Of a stretch of DNA of 64,000 nt, positions 23,343 through 34,680 are shown piece after piece. A program made the translations under genes and the position numbers. Origin of the DNA: Distichodus sexfasciatus (Eukaryota; Chordata; Actinopteri; Characiformes; Distichodontidae); the NCBI GenBank assembly GCA_032718565.1, contig JAVGVS010000021.1, positions 1,305,170 to 1,369,169 of the forward strand, written 5' to 3'. Within the stretch, counting starts at the first letter, position 1; each line of letters opens with the position of its first letter. The notes under the pieces are model-generated. The model made no database searches and was not told the DNA's origin. It saw nothing but the letters and a program-made list of their open reading frames with translations.

Positions 23343-25032
23343 TTTCAAAATGATTTGATCAAACTGAAAGGAACTTTAATATCAAAAACGGCACCCTGTG
23401 GTCTGCTGGCTTTCTTGGTTCTTTTTGTGCACAATTTAACATGCAGCACAAACTACTGGTTAGAAAAAGTGAAACTCTTCACTCTCTAAGTCAGTACAAT
23501 ACGATGTTGAGTTGTTAAGCATTTAGGGCTGTTTTCCCATGCACACTTTAAGCCAAATCCGACTCTAAACCACACTGACTGTGAACGTTTTTATTGTTGG
23601 AAGTACAAGACACTTCAAAACAGGCCTGGCATTGTGCATCACACACACAGCTAGAGAACCCAGAGAATTACAGAAGGAGCCAGAGCGAGAGAAAAAGGGA
23701 GACAGACTACAAAGAATGAGAGTGTTTGACATGTCTTCTCTGGGTTGATGGATGAGTAGGGAGAGTATTAAGAGCGTCCCAGCCTGGTGTTAGATTGTGG
23801 TTGCAGTGTAAAAGTGCTGCTCTGTCATGCAGGGCTTCAGAGTGAAAATCCCCTTTTGTTTACGCTGTGACGCTGAGTGGCAGACCTGGCAGTCATAACA
23901 GCTTTGCCAGAGACAGTTAACACAAGGCTAAGACCGGAGCTGCAAACACAACGAAGACGACGGCCGAGATAAAGGCAATCCAGGAGGCGACTCTCGCCAA
24001 GGTGCGGCACCAAAAGTTGCAGCCAACAGCTAAAAGTCTCGGATGGTTGTGGCTCTTGGCCCTAATTGTGGGCTAATCCGAGAAGAGACCAGAGTGTGTT
24101 TGAAGTGAGTTGAACGGTGATGTGTGAGGAAAATCTTGAGGAGCTGTAAACGAGAGAACGTCTTGTCTGCAGACAGAATGGTTACAGCTAGAGAACATCC
24201 GAGAGGGAGAGAGAGGTGTTATTGCATTGGAAGATGGATTGGAGTCTGGCACATGTGCCAAGGGGGAGACTCCACATTTCCAGACTGCCTCTGTTCTGCT
24301 CTGGCGGGTGACTGTGTGTGTGCGCGCGTTGGGGTGGGGGTTTGGGGGTTAGCAGGGGGGATGGAGGGCAGGCAGTATGGGGGCTAAGAGGTGGTTAGGG
24401 GTTGTGAGAGAGAGGAGCTACACTGCAGCATACTGTTCAAAGTGTTTATGCATACCAAGCTACTCTGAGTGCCTCTTTGTCATGAGCTGTTTACATAAAC
24501 TTATTTTGGGAAAATTCCACATGACTGGACAGGACTTTACCATAAATCATTGAATCTACAGCTTTGTGTAATGATAACTTCTGTCAGTCATTTAGACTTC
24601 TTGTACTTGTTCTTTTTTTTTGCTTAGTGTCACAAATTTGCATGTTGTGAGAATATGAGCCTGTGGGTGGACATTTATTCTGATGTTTCAGAATGAACAC
24701 AGACAAATCTGACCGAGGATCTCCCATTCTCCCCAATTTAACTTCTAATAACTTTTGCTGGTGTAAGACAGTGCTGTATTTCATGTCTCCACTAGATGGC
24801 GATAGAGAAACAGTAGCCATTTCCTTTGCATCTCTCAAGACCATACTGTGAGTCAACGATAAAAGACCAGATTCAAGACTACTACTTTATAAGATCATTT
24901 TGAGCTTTACTGGAACATCTCATGTGGGACTATTGATAAATCAATACAAAATGAAATCTAACAATGTGAACACTTTTTACAGGAATTAATTAAATGTAAT
25001 GTACAGTTACTGACAGTTATGTATTTTAGTGA
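23343..25032. other. intergenic DNA with a G-rich run
   Basis: No gene is seen. A G-run cluster at 24331-24378 carries at least four GGGG tracts and could form a G-quadruplex. Confidence 0.5.
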
Positions 25033-25280
25033 AAGTCAGTGATTATTTGTCAGTGTGAACACACCACAGCACAGCACATAGTGCACCACAACGAAATGTG
25101 AGCTCTGCATTTAACCCATCCATGAGGGAGCAGTGGGCAGCTAACAAGGGCAGCGCACGGCGAGCAGTGCTTGGGGACGGTACCTTGCTCATAAGTACCT
25201 CAGTGGTAACTTTACCAGCCCTGGATTTGAACCTGCAACCTTCAGATCACGGGGCGAACACCCTACCGTTACGCCACGGT
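25033..25280 (-). mobile_element. tRNA-head SINE family A, copy 2
   Basis: The minus strand gives GGCGTAACGGTAGGGTGTTC, GATCTGAAGGTTGCAGGTTC, the ACTGAGGTACTTATGAGCAA block and a tail with TGACAAATAATCAC. It is nearly full length. Confidence 0.85.
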
Positions 25281-25288
25281 ATTTATAT

Positions 25289-25492
25289 TGTTGCATTTAT
25301 GACATTCATCAGATCACCTAGAGTAACTTATATTTCCTAATTAAAGTTACAGTCCCCCTGGAGCAATAATTTTTTAGAAGTCTTACTCATGGCCCAGTGG
25401 TGATAGTACCGGTGTGATAATAGAGCAAGCCGGTCTTGAACCCACAACACCTTTGTCCAAGTATTTTACCACTAGTTCACCTCTTACCCACT
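25289..25492 (+). repeat. dispersed repeat B, copy 2
   Basis: Contains a diverged GCATTTATGACATTCATCAG...CTAGAGTAACTTATATT head and a CATGGCCCAGTGGTGATAG ... CTTGAACCCACAAC tail like the copies at 7790 and 62651. It directly abuts SINE A copy 2. Confidence 0.55.
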
Positions 25493-25777
25493 ATTTTTTG
25501 TTATCCACACATGTCTGAGTTGATTGTAGATTATTGTGAAACAGTGGACTTGAACTTTCTATAGCTGGACTTTTCAACAACATTGCACAATGATTAGTTA
25601 TGCAGCTTACATTAAATAGTTTACCAAAACATAAGAGACATAGTAATATATAATTGTTCTTCAACATATATAAGCACTAAAAATTACCAATACAAAAACA
25701 TACTGTATGAATTGAACATATGATCCTATAAATTATCTTTACCACTCAAATGTAGAATTCACACTGTTTATATATAA

Positions 25778-25859
25778 TCAGAACAATGTTTCCTTTCCAT
25801 TCACTTTTTTAGCCTCCACTTCTTTTGTTTTGTTTTCACTAGCTCCTTTGACATCACAC
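25778..25859 (-). CDS. enpp7: enpp7 exon 6, cytoplasmic tail and stop
   Basis: Acceptor ttttcAG, 82 nt, TGA at 25778-25780. Encodes a short charged tail CDVKGASENKTKEVEAKKVN then GKETLF. Called because it is the only nearby acceptor that continues the exon 5 phase; read-through of the exon 5 donor instead stops after a few residues. Confidence 0.6.
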
Positions 25860-28800
25860 CTGAAAAGAATATTGGGAGAAGTGATTTCCACTGTCTGTAT
25901 TTTACATACCATGACAAATGGTTATATATATATATACACACATCCTGTACCTCTTGTTTTCTCTGTGACGCCAGTAGATGTGATATGAAATAACAGTGAT
26001 AAAGACAATAAGCAGAAATGCAGCCACTGCACTCAGACCAATGAAGACACCCATGTAGTCTGACTCTGATGAAGTTAATCACATAAGAAGTTAGGCAGTG
26101 ATTTTAATATTAAAGGCCAGCAGGCATTTCTTTCTTATTTAATGATTGCTGGATGTCACAACTAGGAATACAATTAAATGCAACTGAAGAATTTATTCAC
26201 AGTTTAATGGATTATTCAGCAAAAACATGTTTTTTTCATCATGACACTGACAGACTCTACTGTCCTTCCCTAGAGCAGAGAACAGTAATTTTATAATAGT
26301 GCCTGAATGCACTATTATAAAATGTAACTGTAAATCAACCTATCACACATTCTGTTATCAGAGTTTGTGTGACAAACTTTATCTCTTTTATCTGAGCTTT
26401 ACAGATTAGCACAACAACATACTCCTTCCGCCTAGATGTAAATCTATATCATTCTTCAATTAAGAGTTGAACTTCGGCGCTTTAAATCACTTTAGCCCAG
26501 TTTGTTTTTAAAGAAACTGTTTTTATGCTAGAATTGTCAAATGGGAATCAGCCTACCTTTTGGGTCACATAGCTGCACAGTAGTAGTTAGCAAGTGTCTG
26601 GTGTTGTCTAGGGAACCATCATTGACCTCGGGCTTTATTCCCAACAGGTGACACATTAAGGGGTACACGTTGACTGTCTCAAATGGGCCTACCAGCAGGT
26701 TTTTGTGGAAGTCAGGCCCCACTGCCCTGAAGAAGGGCTTCATGTCCAAGAAATTGTTATCAAATCCATGCTCTCCTTTATTGAACTGAACTGGAAATAT
26801 CTGGAGAAGGATATAAAGTGGTTTGTTGTGTTATACTTTCATGTGTGGATCATTCCATTTTTTGCAATAGACTGGCTAAGGGCTTACTTACCCCATTGAT
26901 TACATATCCTGGGTCAGCATAGAGAACAATGGGTAAAATGCGAGGATGGTTTGAATAATGAAGACGACCAGGCATGTCTTCTTTTTTATAGACATGCAGA
27001 TTGGGATGGGCACCTTTCAAGGCCCGGTAAACTTTCTCCAGCATGCCATCTTTGGGCAAGATCATGCCGCTAGGACCATAATCCACCAAATGGAATTTAA
27101 CATCCTGAAAGGAAAAGCCTGGGATTTGGGAGAGGATAATCTCATTGACGCCGGCTCCTCTCATGACAGTGGTCATACCGTGATCAGCAGTGATAATGAT
27201 GTTCAGGTGGTCAGTAAGACCGTGTTTCTCCGCTGTTTCACGAATATAACCGACAGTACGGTCCACCATTCTGACCATCTCGCGACGCTCTGGGGAATCG
27301 GGACCATATTTGTGTCCTGTTAAATCTGGCTCACCAAAATAAAGCGTGACAAAGTCCAAGTCTTGTTCTATGAACCAGTTGCCCATCACCTTGTCCACGT
27401 TTAGCCTCCAGTCGGTCTCGTTGGAGTGGTTGTAGAATCGAGGTTCAACCTGGTTCACCTGTACCCTCTCTTTCTGGTAGGTGGCGGCAGTGCCCGGAAA
27501 ATGTAAGGAGCCCGTCTTCAGTCCCTGTAGCAGTTCTAACAATTAGCGCTACGAATATGGTCGAAAATATCACATCTTCTACATTGATCAGTCTTGGTAT
27601 TTATCACAATATTCACACTTTTCTTACCAAATAAACATGAACAGTTCAAATAGGGTTTAGGAACTACGTGCTTGGACCTCTAAAACAATAATCAACTTTG
27701 AATGGTCTCAGGCGACGCTATTGGCAGCATAATTCATCGGGGTTTGTCTTTTCTGCTTTTGTATATCCATGTTGGCCCCAGTCACCTCGTTATTAGGTGG
27801 AAAGCGTTCGTTCTTAAAACCAACTTGCGCAGTTTTCGCGAAGATTCTGACGTTCACTAATCTTTTAATGTATGACTTGCTCTGCGGTAAGAAAATATGT
27901 AAATAGTGAAGAGCACTCGTATGTAAATTTTATTTCACGTCCGTTTGTGCAAACCTATCGCCTATTGGTTTTCCCCACCACAAGTGTATAATATTATACT
28001 ACTTAAGTGTCTTAACTTATTAAATAACAAATGGCAATGGCAAATATCTCTAAACAGTGGATTTTTCGGACGATCAGCGAAACGATCGCTGTGCTGCTTT
28101 CGCCTTTACACGCTGTCGTTCCTCGAGTGTGAACGTTCACGTAAGCGTTATCGAAGTTAAAATGTTATCGAAAACGATCAAGATAGTTTTTTTTAAATCA
28201 TCCAACACTACAACAAAACAACAAAGGGTGAGTTAAATTACCCAGCAGACATTACATCACACTTCTGGATACATTTAGAATGGTTGAATGTTATAATGCT
28301 AATGGATGGGGTCAAAATGAATACTTAATTTGCTTAAATCTATAGTAATAGGTAATCTGTGCATTTCAGTGTACATTTTGACGCAATGTTGGATACATTT
28401 TTAAGTTGTAACGTATATATTTTGGCTAGAGTGTAAAGAACATTTGGTGATAAGGTTGCATGAGGTGGAGCAAATCCCTGACCCTTCTCTTCAGACTTCT
28501 TTAAAGAAGATCTAGCACATTACTTCTTCATAGGAAAGCAGGCATTTTCTTTAGAGACTGTATATACACCATATTTCATCCAAACTTTACCTGTCTCTGA
28601 GCTGTTATCCATATAGGCAGACTGCCATTATCCCAGTATTCATCAACAAACTGTGTCATGTAGTATTGCTTTTTCTCCTGCGTGGTGACATTGAACCACA
28701 TGTTGTGAATTACTCCATGATTCTCAATGTAGCGTCCTAGAGAGACATGCATCAACATTTGACATGAAGAACAGTTTAAATGTGATAAGAAGCTTGTTAA

Positions 28801-29575
28801 TAGCACTTTACATTTTAGCAGACAGCAGTGTCATCCATACACAGTAATTTTAGCACTTTGAGGTCATGTTACCAAATGACTGGAAAAGAGATGCAAAGCC
28901 TTTTCAATTCTGTCCCATGCTCAAATCTCAGTGCTCCGAGTTGTTTAATTTTTCCAAAGAAAAAAGGACAATTTTTCATAATATGTTTGCTTTGCAATAT
29001 TTGCACAATAAAATCTGTGACTCATCTCAGCGTCTCAAATATAATAATACTATAAAAAGCACTGCTATCAAATCATATTCCTCATTAAGCATCTTAAGCA
29101 TGCCATCTCTGGCAGTAAAGGCAAAATGCTCATTTTGCATGCCTCCTTTTTCAACATTACCTCGCCTTATCCATTTCTTTTAAATAATTTCACATAGGGC
29201 TGCATGATATTAGAAAAAATGACCTTGCAATATTTTTTGCAATACATATTGTGATATAAAAATGCAGAATCTTAATTTGGAAATAATCAAGCAGTCTAAA
29301 ATGATCTTACACCTGCTTTTTTACTCACCTGTAAGCAGAGTGAAGTGTGTAGGGCTGGTGATGGTTAGATAGGGTGGGGTTACATAAGTGGCTTTGACTC
29401 CATCTTTAGCCATCGTATCCAGATTTGGGGTGTCCACATCTCGGTCATAGTCCCACCTGAAACCGTCAAAAGAGATGAGCAGTAGCTTGTTCTTTACTTT
29501 AGTGCAGCGTTCTGCAGTTGGCGCAGAGAAAGCTACAGGAAGCGCAATTAACCAAAAACTCACTACCAACAACAT
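25778..29575 (-). CDS. enpp7: ENPP7-like ectonucleotide pyrophosphatase/phosphodiesterase (alkaline sphingomyelinase type)
   Basis: Six exons (29329-29575, 28591-28736, 26892-27524, 26557-26800, 25951-26065, 25778-25859) join in frame to 488 residues; all introns are GT-AG. ENPP7 cleaves sphingomyelin to ceramide at the gut brush border. Residues 1-18 are a signal peptide. Metal ligands and nucleophile of the NPP family are all present: D37 (SFDGFRWD), T73 (TITSPTH), D198 and H202 (EPDLTGHKYG), D245 and H246 (TADHGM), H353 (NKGEHGFDN). Residues near 427-451 form one membrane segment, followed by a charged tail of about 37 residues. Human ENPP7 is 458 residues and has the same domain order; the longer cytoplasmic tail is the main difference. 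ENPP6 is less likely because the DYGPSGMILPK and HKYGPDSPERREMVR runs are ENPP7-like. Substrate choice is inferred from family only. Confidence 0.93.
25951..26065 (-). CDS. enpp7: enpp7 exon 5, membrane anchor
   Basis: Acceptor tcatcAG; the first two bases complete Glu424. Encodes SDYMGVFIGLSAVAAFLLIV, continuing FITVISYHIYW, a single membrane span followed by the basic stop-transfer RHRENK. Donor AAGAG|gtacag. Exon length of 115 nt fits both neighbours' phases. Confidence is slightly lower because the region is not conserved. Confidence 0.8.
26557..26800 (-). CDS. enpp7: enpp7 exon 4
   Basis: Acceptor tctccAG, donor AAAAG|gtaggc, 244 nt. Encodes VQFNKGEHGFDN (H353, last metal ligand), then PFFRAVGPDFHKNLLVGPFE and VNVYPLMCHLLGIKPEVNDG, typical NPP C-terminal catalytic sequence. 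Confidence 0.92.
26892..27524 (-). CDS. enpp7: enpp7 exon 3
   Basis: Main catalytic exon, 633 nt, phase 0 at both ends. Acceptor ctacAG, donor ATGGG|gtaagt. Encodes residues 132-342 with metal ligands D198, H202, D245 and H246, and glycosylation sequon NET at 166-168. It ends YVING. Confidence 0.92.
26893..27000 (-). other. no separate feature: coding sequence of enpp7 exon 3 on the minus strand
   Basis: The 3' end of exon 3. Plus-strand open frames across 26958-27323 are shadows of this exon and are not genes. Confidence 0.6.
27525..28590 (-). other. enpp7 intron 2
   Basis: About 1.07 kb. The stretch 27700-28180 is unusually rich in CG- and CGAT-containing short inverted motifs, such as GGACGATCAGCGAAACGATC and ATCGAAAACGATC, and may be an old DNA transposon, but ends could not be fixed. 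Confidence 0.4.
28591..28736 (-). CDS. enpp7: enpp7 exon 2
   Basis: Acceptor ctctctAG; 146 nt completing Gly83 and encoding RYIENHGVIHNMWFNVTT through DNGSLPIWITAQRQ, a hallmark of NPP enzymes. Donor is GACAG|gtaaag. Confidence 0.92.
28737..29328 (-). other. enpp7 intron 1
   Basis: No coding signal. It contains a fragment with a TAGGGCTGCATGATATTAGA end at 29196-29276. Confidence 0.6.
29196..29276. mobile_element. hAT-like MITE end fragment
   Basis: TAGGGCTGCATGATATTAGA followed by AAAAATGACCTTGCAATATT is the standard end of a common fish hAT family, also seen at 22969. Only one end was found. Confidence 0.5.
29329..29575 (-). CDS. enpp7: enpp7 exon 1
   Basis: Starts at an ATG (29575) giving a signal peptide, then LLLISFDGFRWDYDRDVDTP and the nucleophile motif ITSPTHFTLLTG. 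Donor is TTACAG|gtgagt. 247 nt, ends one base into Gly83. Confidence 0.92.
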
Positions 29576-29676
29576 GACTAGTGGAGACCCGTCACGGTTA
29601 ACACACTCTCAATCTGATGTGCAGCTTCTGCACCCTTGTCTGGCCTTTTCTGTACTTCATGCTATGTTCATCTTAA

Positions 29677-29722
29677 CTTTTATGGCCATATGACTTTGTT
29701 ATCTTATCACGTCAGTCTTATC
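29677..29722 (-). promoter_or_regulatory. candidate enpp7 promoter: TATA-like box and GATA sites
   Basis: On the minus strand, upstream of the ATG at 29575, there is CCATAAAAG (29677-29685) as a TATA-like box. About 15-40 bp further up lie three GATA-factor sites (GATAA at 29699-29703, 29704-29708 and 29718-29722). This fits intestinal expression, where GATA4/6 act, but the transcription start is not known. Confidence 0.4.
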
Positions 29723-29809
29723 CAAGGTTAAGGATCAGATTTTATTTAGCACATTTGATTATAAATTGATTATGGAGGTGTGCTCAGGTTTTTTTTTCTG
29801 TATTGTGTT

Positions 29810-29821
29810 GATAAGTTTATC
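29810..29821. promoter_or_regulatory. palindromic GATA pair
   Basis: GATAAGTTTATC is a perfect inverted pair of GATA half-sites, about 235 bp upstream of the enpp7 ATG. Confidence 0.35.
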
Positions 29822-29822
29822 T

Positions 29823-32800
29823 ATATTCAAATGCTGGTCTTCATAATCTGTATTTTAGTGAACATTCACCTCTGCACAAAGTTCAGAATGAGAAAGAACT
29901 CTCTATGATGACTATTTATGCTATTTTACTCATATAGAATGTATAGTATCTGTACCTTTTTGATTATTGCAAAAACAACAGCTGGTGTAAGTGACTGAGT
30001 ACAACTGTAAGACAGCCAACAAATGAAAAAAATATAAATACAATAAATACAGAACCCAGAAATACAAATTATTTAAAAAAAAAACAAGTTGACAACCAGC
30101 ACTTAACCTAAAACACTGAAGAAATCTTATAGGGCTACAGATAAGTTGGTTATTTTGATAACTTACCTTAAGAACATTAGCTTATTCTTATCAGATTCAG
30201 CATATAACAGCTGGATCAGCAGTCCATTGAGCTGCTGCGAAGGTGTGCTTTACTTTCAAAAACTTGAATCTAATTAATCTAACAGTAATCTAATTCTGAT
30301 CCTGAATATTTATCCCTATGATTTTTTAAAAGTTTAAAAGCATATATAAATTCATAAGCTATAAATAATTTCTTTGTCAAACTTTTGTTTTTTGGTGGAT
30401 GCCAATATTTACTGTTCCTCTTGTAAATGTAGCTGTACGCGTGAGGACAGTCTTTACTTGGGACATGTAAAATGATGATAAACCTCTGAGGAGGAAAAGT
30501 GTCTGAAATGTTTGCAGTGCTTGAATTTCCAACAGAGGGCGATATTCACTATGGTTACAACGAAAGACAGGCAATTCACTTTTATATCTGATCTTGATAT
30601 CTAAGGTTTTTTTAAGTTGAGACCAAATGAGAAGTTCAATGGGATTAGATTAACATTAACATGAAACATCAAACTTTACCCTCAAAAGGAAAATAGAGGC
30701 CTTTTAATCTTGTCTAATGACATGTAGAAGTGTCAGCTCTGTTCTCTAATGCTTTTACTGTGTAAAGAAGCAATATGTGTGTACATTTTTTATACAATAT
30801 TATTAGCACATTTTAAGTATTAAACTCAGCATAAAATAGAGTAGCATAAGCTATTTAATAAGCCCTGCTGTTTGCTAATCTCACTTGGGAGGCTTGGTAG
30901 AAGGTCAGCAAGTCCACGTTTAGTAACTAATTTCATGGCTTCTGTTAACTTCAGTCTGTATATGACTGAAACACATGTAGCTTTTACATTTTCCTTTGAG
31001 CTGGCTGTATTTTCAGCTGTTGAATGTGATAGCACTTTAATGGAATTCATTTCATTGTATTACCTATTGCTGTCCCTGGTGCAGTACGAATAGAACATGC
31101 ATTGCAAAACAGGGGTTATGAAACAGGCTTTTTTAGAGGATTAATTGTTGCTGAGGATACAGAATCTGCTTAAGTGATGTTAGGTGTTTGAAGAAAGAAC
31201 ATTTTTCCCCCCATGGATTATATTTTAATTCCTTGCCTTTCTCACGGATTTTCTTTTGTTCAACACCAACTCAAACCATCTCTCTGTCTAACATTGTACC
31301 GGGGAAGCAAAGCAGATGCATGATCTTTTTTTTTTTTTTTTATACAAATGTTGGAGCGTGCACATGCCCGAAAATGCAAGCTCAGTACTGGGCTGTAGTA
31401 ACAGTTTTCAAAAATATAGCAGTGCCATCATGATCAGTAGCTACTATGCTATATGCAACATAGATATCCCCTTTAGCATAGAAAGGTCAGTCTCTATTTA
31501 GAAAATGTATTGCAATTATATAGGATGTGTAGTTAGAACGTTTTGAGATTAAACAGGCCGGGCAATTTTCAGTGTGGGTGTTTTGGTGATGTACATTTTG
31601 GGCTGAAAATTGTAACTCAAATAAAGTCATTGGGCTGAAGGCAGATCCTTGTGTTGTAATTTGCAGTTAACAAGTCTTGCCTTGCTAAAGACAAATTGTC
31701 CAGGTTGATTTCGAGCTGGATATGTTTACACATGAGATTGACCCTTTTCATAATGTGAGCTAATCAGGAGAGTGTCCAGATTTAAAGGCTCTCAAATTAG
31801 CATGCCCTAATTACAATTATTTGCAATCAGCTATCCTAAAAAACAATCACTGAATTAATGAAGGAATGCATGAAGAGTAGGATTAGATCAGCATCAGAAT
31901 CTATAGTGTTACTAACGTGAGTCCAACGATTTTTAGGCTGAAACCAGATCGACAGTGTTATGGTTAAACTCTCATGGCTTGATTTAAGGGTGGCTCAGAA
32001 ATGTGCATAGCTCAGTATTGATTTTGTGAGAGTGTTTGACATTGTACATGTGTAAAGATTTAGCTGAAGCCTTGACAGATTGTTTTTTTTAGCTTTAAAA
32101 TGTAAGATGAATGAAATGATGATCTGCCCTTCTTGTTTCTTCTCACCCAAAAGAAACCAACAGTGTGTTACCAATAGAACCTCGCTAGAACTAGAGTTGT
32201 TTCTGGCCTTGAGGAAGGTTCAGTGTGAGTGCTCACTCTTTGTGAGGACGAGGCATCATTATCAAATCTAATTTCACATATATTCATCCACATAAGTAAG
32301 GCAGGCGATTGTAGGGGTGAGTGTAGGTGTATGCGCGTAGGTGTAGAACGTAAGCGAGAAAGAAAAAGGATTTGATCAGCCTTCTGGCCTTGCTAAATCC
32401 ATAATTTGTTTTCTAAGTCCTACAAAGTTGCAGACCTGTGAATAAACAGGTATTTAACGGCTGCACATATGCGACGCCACGCACAGACACACATTATGTT
32501 TTCTGTTTGTTTGTGGTGCAGCTTTCTGCATGGGGATTTTGTTTGGCACGGAATGTACAGGAGTTAGATTTTCTCTGACAAACAGTAGAGTTTGTATGGA
32601 TGGTATAAATGAAAGCTGGGCAGAAGGTTTCCTCTCTCTAGTGCTCTGTGAGTGGGGTTAGAACTAAGCCAGAATAAAGCTCTGCTCTGGACTACACTTA
32701 AGCCTGTTCTGGACACTTCAAACAACTCAGACTAAGCCCTCAAACTCTAGACTGAAGCCTATGCTGAGCATCCTAGTTTATTATGGCACAGGGTTTGAAA

Positions 32801-33400
32801 GGCACTTCATAACACACACTATAAGCCCCTGTCAGTTCCAGTGCTATAAGTTAACCTGGTTAAAGATTTGGGGATAAGAGAAACCTCAGTTTAAACAGTG
32901 GACAGTTGAAGCTATAGAGCTTGATGGCAAGATATTCAGTCTTTATGTTGTGGTGTTATCAGTTCTCGTCTTGCATTTTGTATGCGAATTCTGTGTGTGT
33001 ATATTTTTCCCAATAAAAGATTTCTTTGTGAAGGGGTAGCTCAGCTTTTCCCTGCAAATCATCTAGATTCAACTTAGAGTCTATTGTGACATGGCTGTTC
33101 ATTGTTCCTCATACATAGTAAACGTCCAGACGTTGGCTGGACCGCAATATGTCTAGACATTACACTGCAAATATGACCCCCGGACACCCCGGGTCTGACT
33201 CTTAAAAAGTAGCATTTTATTTGATCTTTTATTCTATCACATTTGTTGTGCTAGGGATTTTGAAGAACGTAGTTGCTTTCATGCAGCACTGCAGCAGTAT
33301 CCTGTTTTTGCATTGTAGTCATTTGCAAGAATCACATCCCATGCTGTACCACTTTGTAATCAACGGTTATTGCTTAATTTCTTTTAACGGCAAATGTTGT
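29823..33400. other. intergenic DNA without a recognised gene
   Basis: AT-rich. All open frames are short, lack splice partners and show no family resemblance. A T-rich run lies at 31326-31342. Confidence 0.6.
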
Positions 33401-33409
33401 TACACAGCA

Positions 33410-33740
33410 GCAGTCACACGCGGATCTAATACTGATATCTCTCCCATTAATTAAGCGCTTTAATTGTGAGTGTAACAGATGAATGCAGCATGGCTGGCTT
33501 CCTCGGCTGCCTCTCGCTCACACTGAGCTGTTTATCACTGGGACATATGCTGTCATCAGCTTTTCAAATTCTACCAAAGCTGCAGCTGACTAATTACCTG
33601 TCATTAAGGTTGAACTGTCTCTAAAGATATTCCGCTTTTTTCCACAGACCGAGCTGGAAATATAGCTGCACGTCTGGCCTTGTTTGCTGGTCCTCGCTCC
33701 TGCAAACATCTGACATGCGGCGTTGAAGAAGTGCTGGTTA
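33410..33740. promoter_or_regulatory. candidate conserved noncoding element
   Basis: Dense homeodomain and E-box-like motifs, e.g. CCCATTAATTAAGCGC, CAGCTGACTAATTACC and TGTTTATCAC, with no coding frame and no repeat features. This is the texture of a developmental enhancer; conservation was not tested. Confidence 0.25.
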
Positions 33741-34199
33741 GCATTGGACATGCCATAATTATATTAGAGGAACTACACTGTGTAGATTGGACCCAGCCAA
33801 TTGCTTTGCCACTATTTGTGCCAGTAAGTCAAAGATGGCTGCTGTAGAATGTTAAGTGGTAATTGCAATCGTACGGGGCGTATTTCCATGGTGACAAGGC
33901 TAGTCTCCACCATACGGCCACGAACGCACTGCCATCTGCTTGTGTAATAAGGACGATGTTAAAGGTGAGTTTTCTTACTAACCTCCCTTTTTTAGTATTC
34001 CAATACTGATTTTTTTTGCATTTCCTTAAAACATTAGTTACATCTGCAATGACTTTTTCAGCCATAAAATAGATGCCCAATATGTGGTGTTATGTGATGC
34101 CTTTTTGTTTGTTTACGTGTTTCGTTTGACTAAAGCCCAGAGAAGATGAACTATTTCAGTGCAAGCTATTTCACTTCTTTTTGCTATAATTGCCTATAG

Positions 34200-34680
34200 T
34201 TCCTTTAATTCCCTTTAGTGTGTTTGTGTTGAAGCGTCTGCCAATCATCCGATTTTGTGTCTCGTCCTTTGTGTCTGTGTTTGTATGTTTGTGTATGTCT
34301 GTGCGTGTCTGGCTGTGTTTGCATTTGGACTGGTGCAGTGAGGCGTGTCACTAGAGGTCTGAGATTGCTTTGCCATCTTAGTGTCATCAGCCTCTGCTGA
34401 TCAACTCATTTGCTTCTCATTTCTTAATATTTACCCCTGTGTGGGTGTGTGCGTTGCCCACAGTGAGGACTGCGTCTTATATGTGTGCTTCTGTGTATCC
34501 GTGGTGCAGTTTGTATGTTTGCATTAAGAATGTGCATTGTGAATATTTGCTGTGTGTCTGTGTACCTGGAGTGGTGCAGTGAGGCATGCCAGAGGGTCTG
34601 AGATTGCTGTACCACCTTAGCACCCTCCTCTGACTGTTGGCTGGCCACTGGAACAGCAGCCCCTTGTGTGCTGACAGTGA
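34200..34680 (+). repeat. diverged tandem duplication of TG-rich sequence
   Basis: GGACTGGTGCAGTGAGGCGT (34328) with following GTCTGAGATTGCT recurs as GGAGTGGTGCAGTGAGGCAT (34568) with GTCTGAGATTGCT, about 240 bp apart, both preceded by TGTGT-rich sequence. An old local duplication. Confidence 0.6.

Noticed and set aside
25801..26082. 93-codon minus-strand open frame
   Set aside because: It overlaps the enpp7 membrane exon but in another frame; the spliced frame gives a proper membrane span.
26958..27323. 121-codon plus-strand open frame
   Set aside because: Antisense shadow of enpp7 exon 3, which carries conserved catalytic residues on the minus strand.
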